Source: Petrosia ficiformis (lineage: Eukaryota; Porifera; Demospongiae; Haplosclerida; Petrosiidae). From it: DNA of 64,000 nt. The translations under genes were made by a program, and so were the position numbers. Location of the stretch: positions 27,455,466 to 27,519,465 of the forward strand of contig OX345636.1 in NCBI GenBank assembly GCA_947044365.1, in the 5' to 3' direction. Positions 60,552-64,000 of this stretch are shown piece after piece. How positions within the stretch are numbered: position 1 is the first letter of the stretch; the number at the start of each line of letters is the position of its first letter. The notes beneath the pieces are model-generated. The model had not been told where the DNA came from, searched no databases, and worked only from the letters and a program-made list of their open reading frames with translations.

Positions 60552-60830
60552 AAAAGAAAGGAAGATGTAGAGACGTGAAAATCCAAAAAGCATGCGAACA
60601 TGGTTGGGAGGTTAACGTAACACCTAAAACAAACTTCTTCTGTATAACCCTACATAAGTACTTACACCGCTATAAAGCAAAATACAAAGTGCCGTACTTA
60701 TGTAGGGTTATATGGAAGTGGTTTGTTATTTTAGGTCTTACGTTAACCTCCAACCTTGTTTGAATGCTTTTTGGGTTTTCACGTCCCTACATCTTCCTTT
60801 ATTTTTATTGAAAATTTTTTTATTATTCTT
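60552..60830. mobile_element. 279-bp foldback element, CCCTACATAAGTA family
   Basis: AAAGAAAGGAAGATGTAGAG to GTTAACGTAACACCTAAAAC is mirrored by TTTTAGGTCTTACGTTAACC to CTACATCTTCCTTTATTTTT. The centre shares ATAACCCTACATAAGTA and TACTTATGTAGGGTTATATG with 18-166 and 47127-47440. Confidence 0.85.
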
Positions 60831-61439
60831 GTTTCCATTATTTTTTTTCTGAATGGTAGATGATTTGTGAATATTTTATGCAGATAGCTATGAGGCTTGT
60901 TCATCGCTGAAGGTCAGCCTTTTGTATAATTATATCCATTTTTTATGAATTGATTATCCACGTGGCTAAATTAATGAATACACTTGTCCAATCCGAGATC
61001 AAATCTTTGCCATTGTTGAGACTGTCTTCTTTCATAGTATCTGAAGCTATCGTCTCAATACTTGTTTATCAGAATTATACTATGAATGCGATTGGAATGG
61101 TGCTAGAATCATTGTGATAGTTCAACAAACAAAAAAATGATTTGTCTGGAAAATAATAATAATTATTATTGTGATGAAGATTTTGCCAGTTTTGGTACTT
61201 GCCGGTTCTCTACCTTAAAGAAAATCTTTGGTCATCTAGAGGGTGTTGGTAGTCATAACAACACTAGATATGAATAGATGTGTGTGTATTAAAACTTACA
61301 TATATACCTATATACACATACACATACATACATGCACAGACACAGAAATACATGTATATAATTATACACATACATACATACATGTACATAATTATATACA
61401 CATATACGCACATCAGAGGTTATGATAAGTTTTGAAGCA

Positions 61440-61615
61440 TGGCAAATTGGCTCAAAATTGTGGGTGTGTGTGCCATTGAGAATATATCTTGAGCCAGTTA
61501 ACGAAGAGTTGATGCTGTTAGTGTTAGTGGCCCAAAGAGAGAACTGTGCAGTGCCAAGTAAGAAGCACTTTGGGCCAATGGTGTGCCATATAAGCTATCA
61601 AAAATATTGATCCAC
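61440..61615. repeat. diverged copy of the interior of the hAT-type MITE
   Basis: CTTGAGCCAGTTAACGAAGA, GTGGCCCAAAGAGAGAACTG and TTTGGGCCAATGGTGTGCCA match 14150-14335 in order, at about 80% by eye. The MITE termini are not recognisable here. Confidence 0.7.
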
Positions 61616-61846
61616 ATGTATATAGTGCTAAGCAAAATTTGATATTTTGATATTTTGATACTAGTAATAAAACAGAAAACATACTATGATATAACTAAAT
61701 ATCAAAAAATGTTTTGAAAGTATCTGATAGAAATATCTGGCCAAACAATATTTGACAACTAATTTGTGAATAAATCTGTTTTTTCGAAAACCGCATTTTG
61801 TGTCAGTGTAATTACAGTGCCCATTACATACCAGAGTTACAGATGA

Positions 61847-63909
<2,063 letters not shown>

Positions 63910-64000
63910 CTACAAGAGAATGTAAGTTAAGATGAGCTATAAAGAAAACTTTAATCATGAATACCATTTTGTTGTTAGAGAGACATGGGAACGTAGTTAA

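Overview
The window looks like nuclear DNA of an early-branching animal, most probably a demosponge of the Amphimedon type. This is inferred, not searched. It is very AT-rich, genes are split into many small exons by short GT-AG introns, and it carries receptor and innate-immunity-like domain combinations (ankyrin-Roc-COR, kelch-ZU5-helical, somatomedin B-SRCR) typical of sponge gene families. Foldback elements, MITEs, Crypton, DIRS and Tc1/mariner debris are dense. There are no operons, CRISPR arrays, rRNA genes or intact tRNA genes.

Layout. 1-6.1 kb: a 2.6-kb tandem duplication of a composite repeat, AT microsatellites and a dead Ty3/gypsy integrase. 7.5-24.8 kb, minus strand: gene A, an ankyrin-Roc-COR GTPase with a C-terminal helical (death-fold-like) domain. 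Its ankyrin exons are single 99-bp phase-0 repeats, and its introns hold hAT-type MITEs, a CENP-B-type transposase relic, a dead Crypton split by a foldback insertion, and DIRS debris. 28.2-46.6 kb, minus strand: gene B (29951-43659). I could thread it through 28 exons with agreeing phases into 1564 codons: kelch repeats, coiled coil, ZU5, acidic modular linker, a conserved globular region and a C-terminal helical domain. Gene B is flanked by relics of its own paralogs: a kelch exon on the 3' side and a C-terminal domain on the 5' side. A 2.6-kb Tc1/mariner element sits in its intron 5. 44.6-49.3 kb: long-inverted-repeat elements, foldbacks and a minisatellite. 49.4-54.3 kb, minus strand: gene C, a secreted 296-aa protein with a somatomedin-B-like module and two SRCR domains. 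54.6-60.9 kb: a short ORF with a decayed paralog at 47.5 kb, a tRNA-derived SINE, a 3.6-kb minisatellite of near-palindromic units, an inverted copy of the left-end composite repeat and another foldback. 61.8-64 kb, minus strand: gene D, a split gene of unknown type that runs off the right edge.

Genes A and B both end in a roughly 95-residue helical module, and gene C is a secreted recognition-type protein. The locus therefore reads as a cluster of putative intracellular sensor/scaffold genes plus an extracellular recognition gene, all on one strand. That they act together is inference only. Regions of more than 300 bp not listed are introns or AT-rich intergenic DNA in which I saw no supportable feature.
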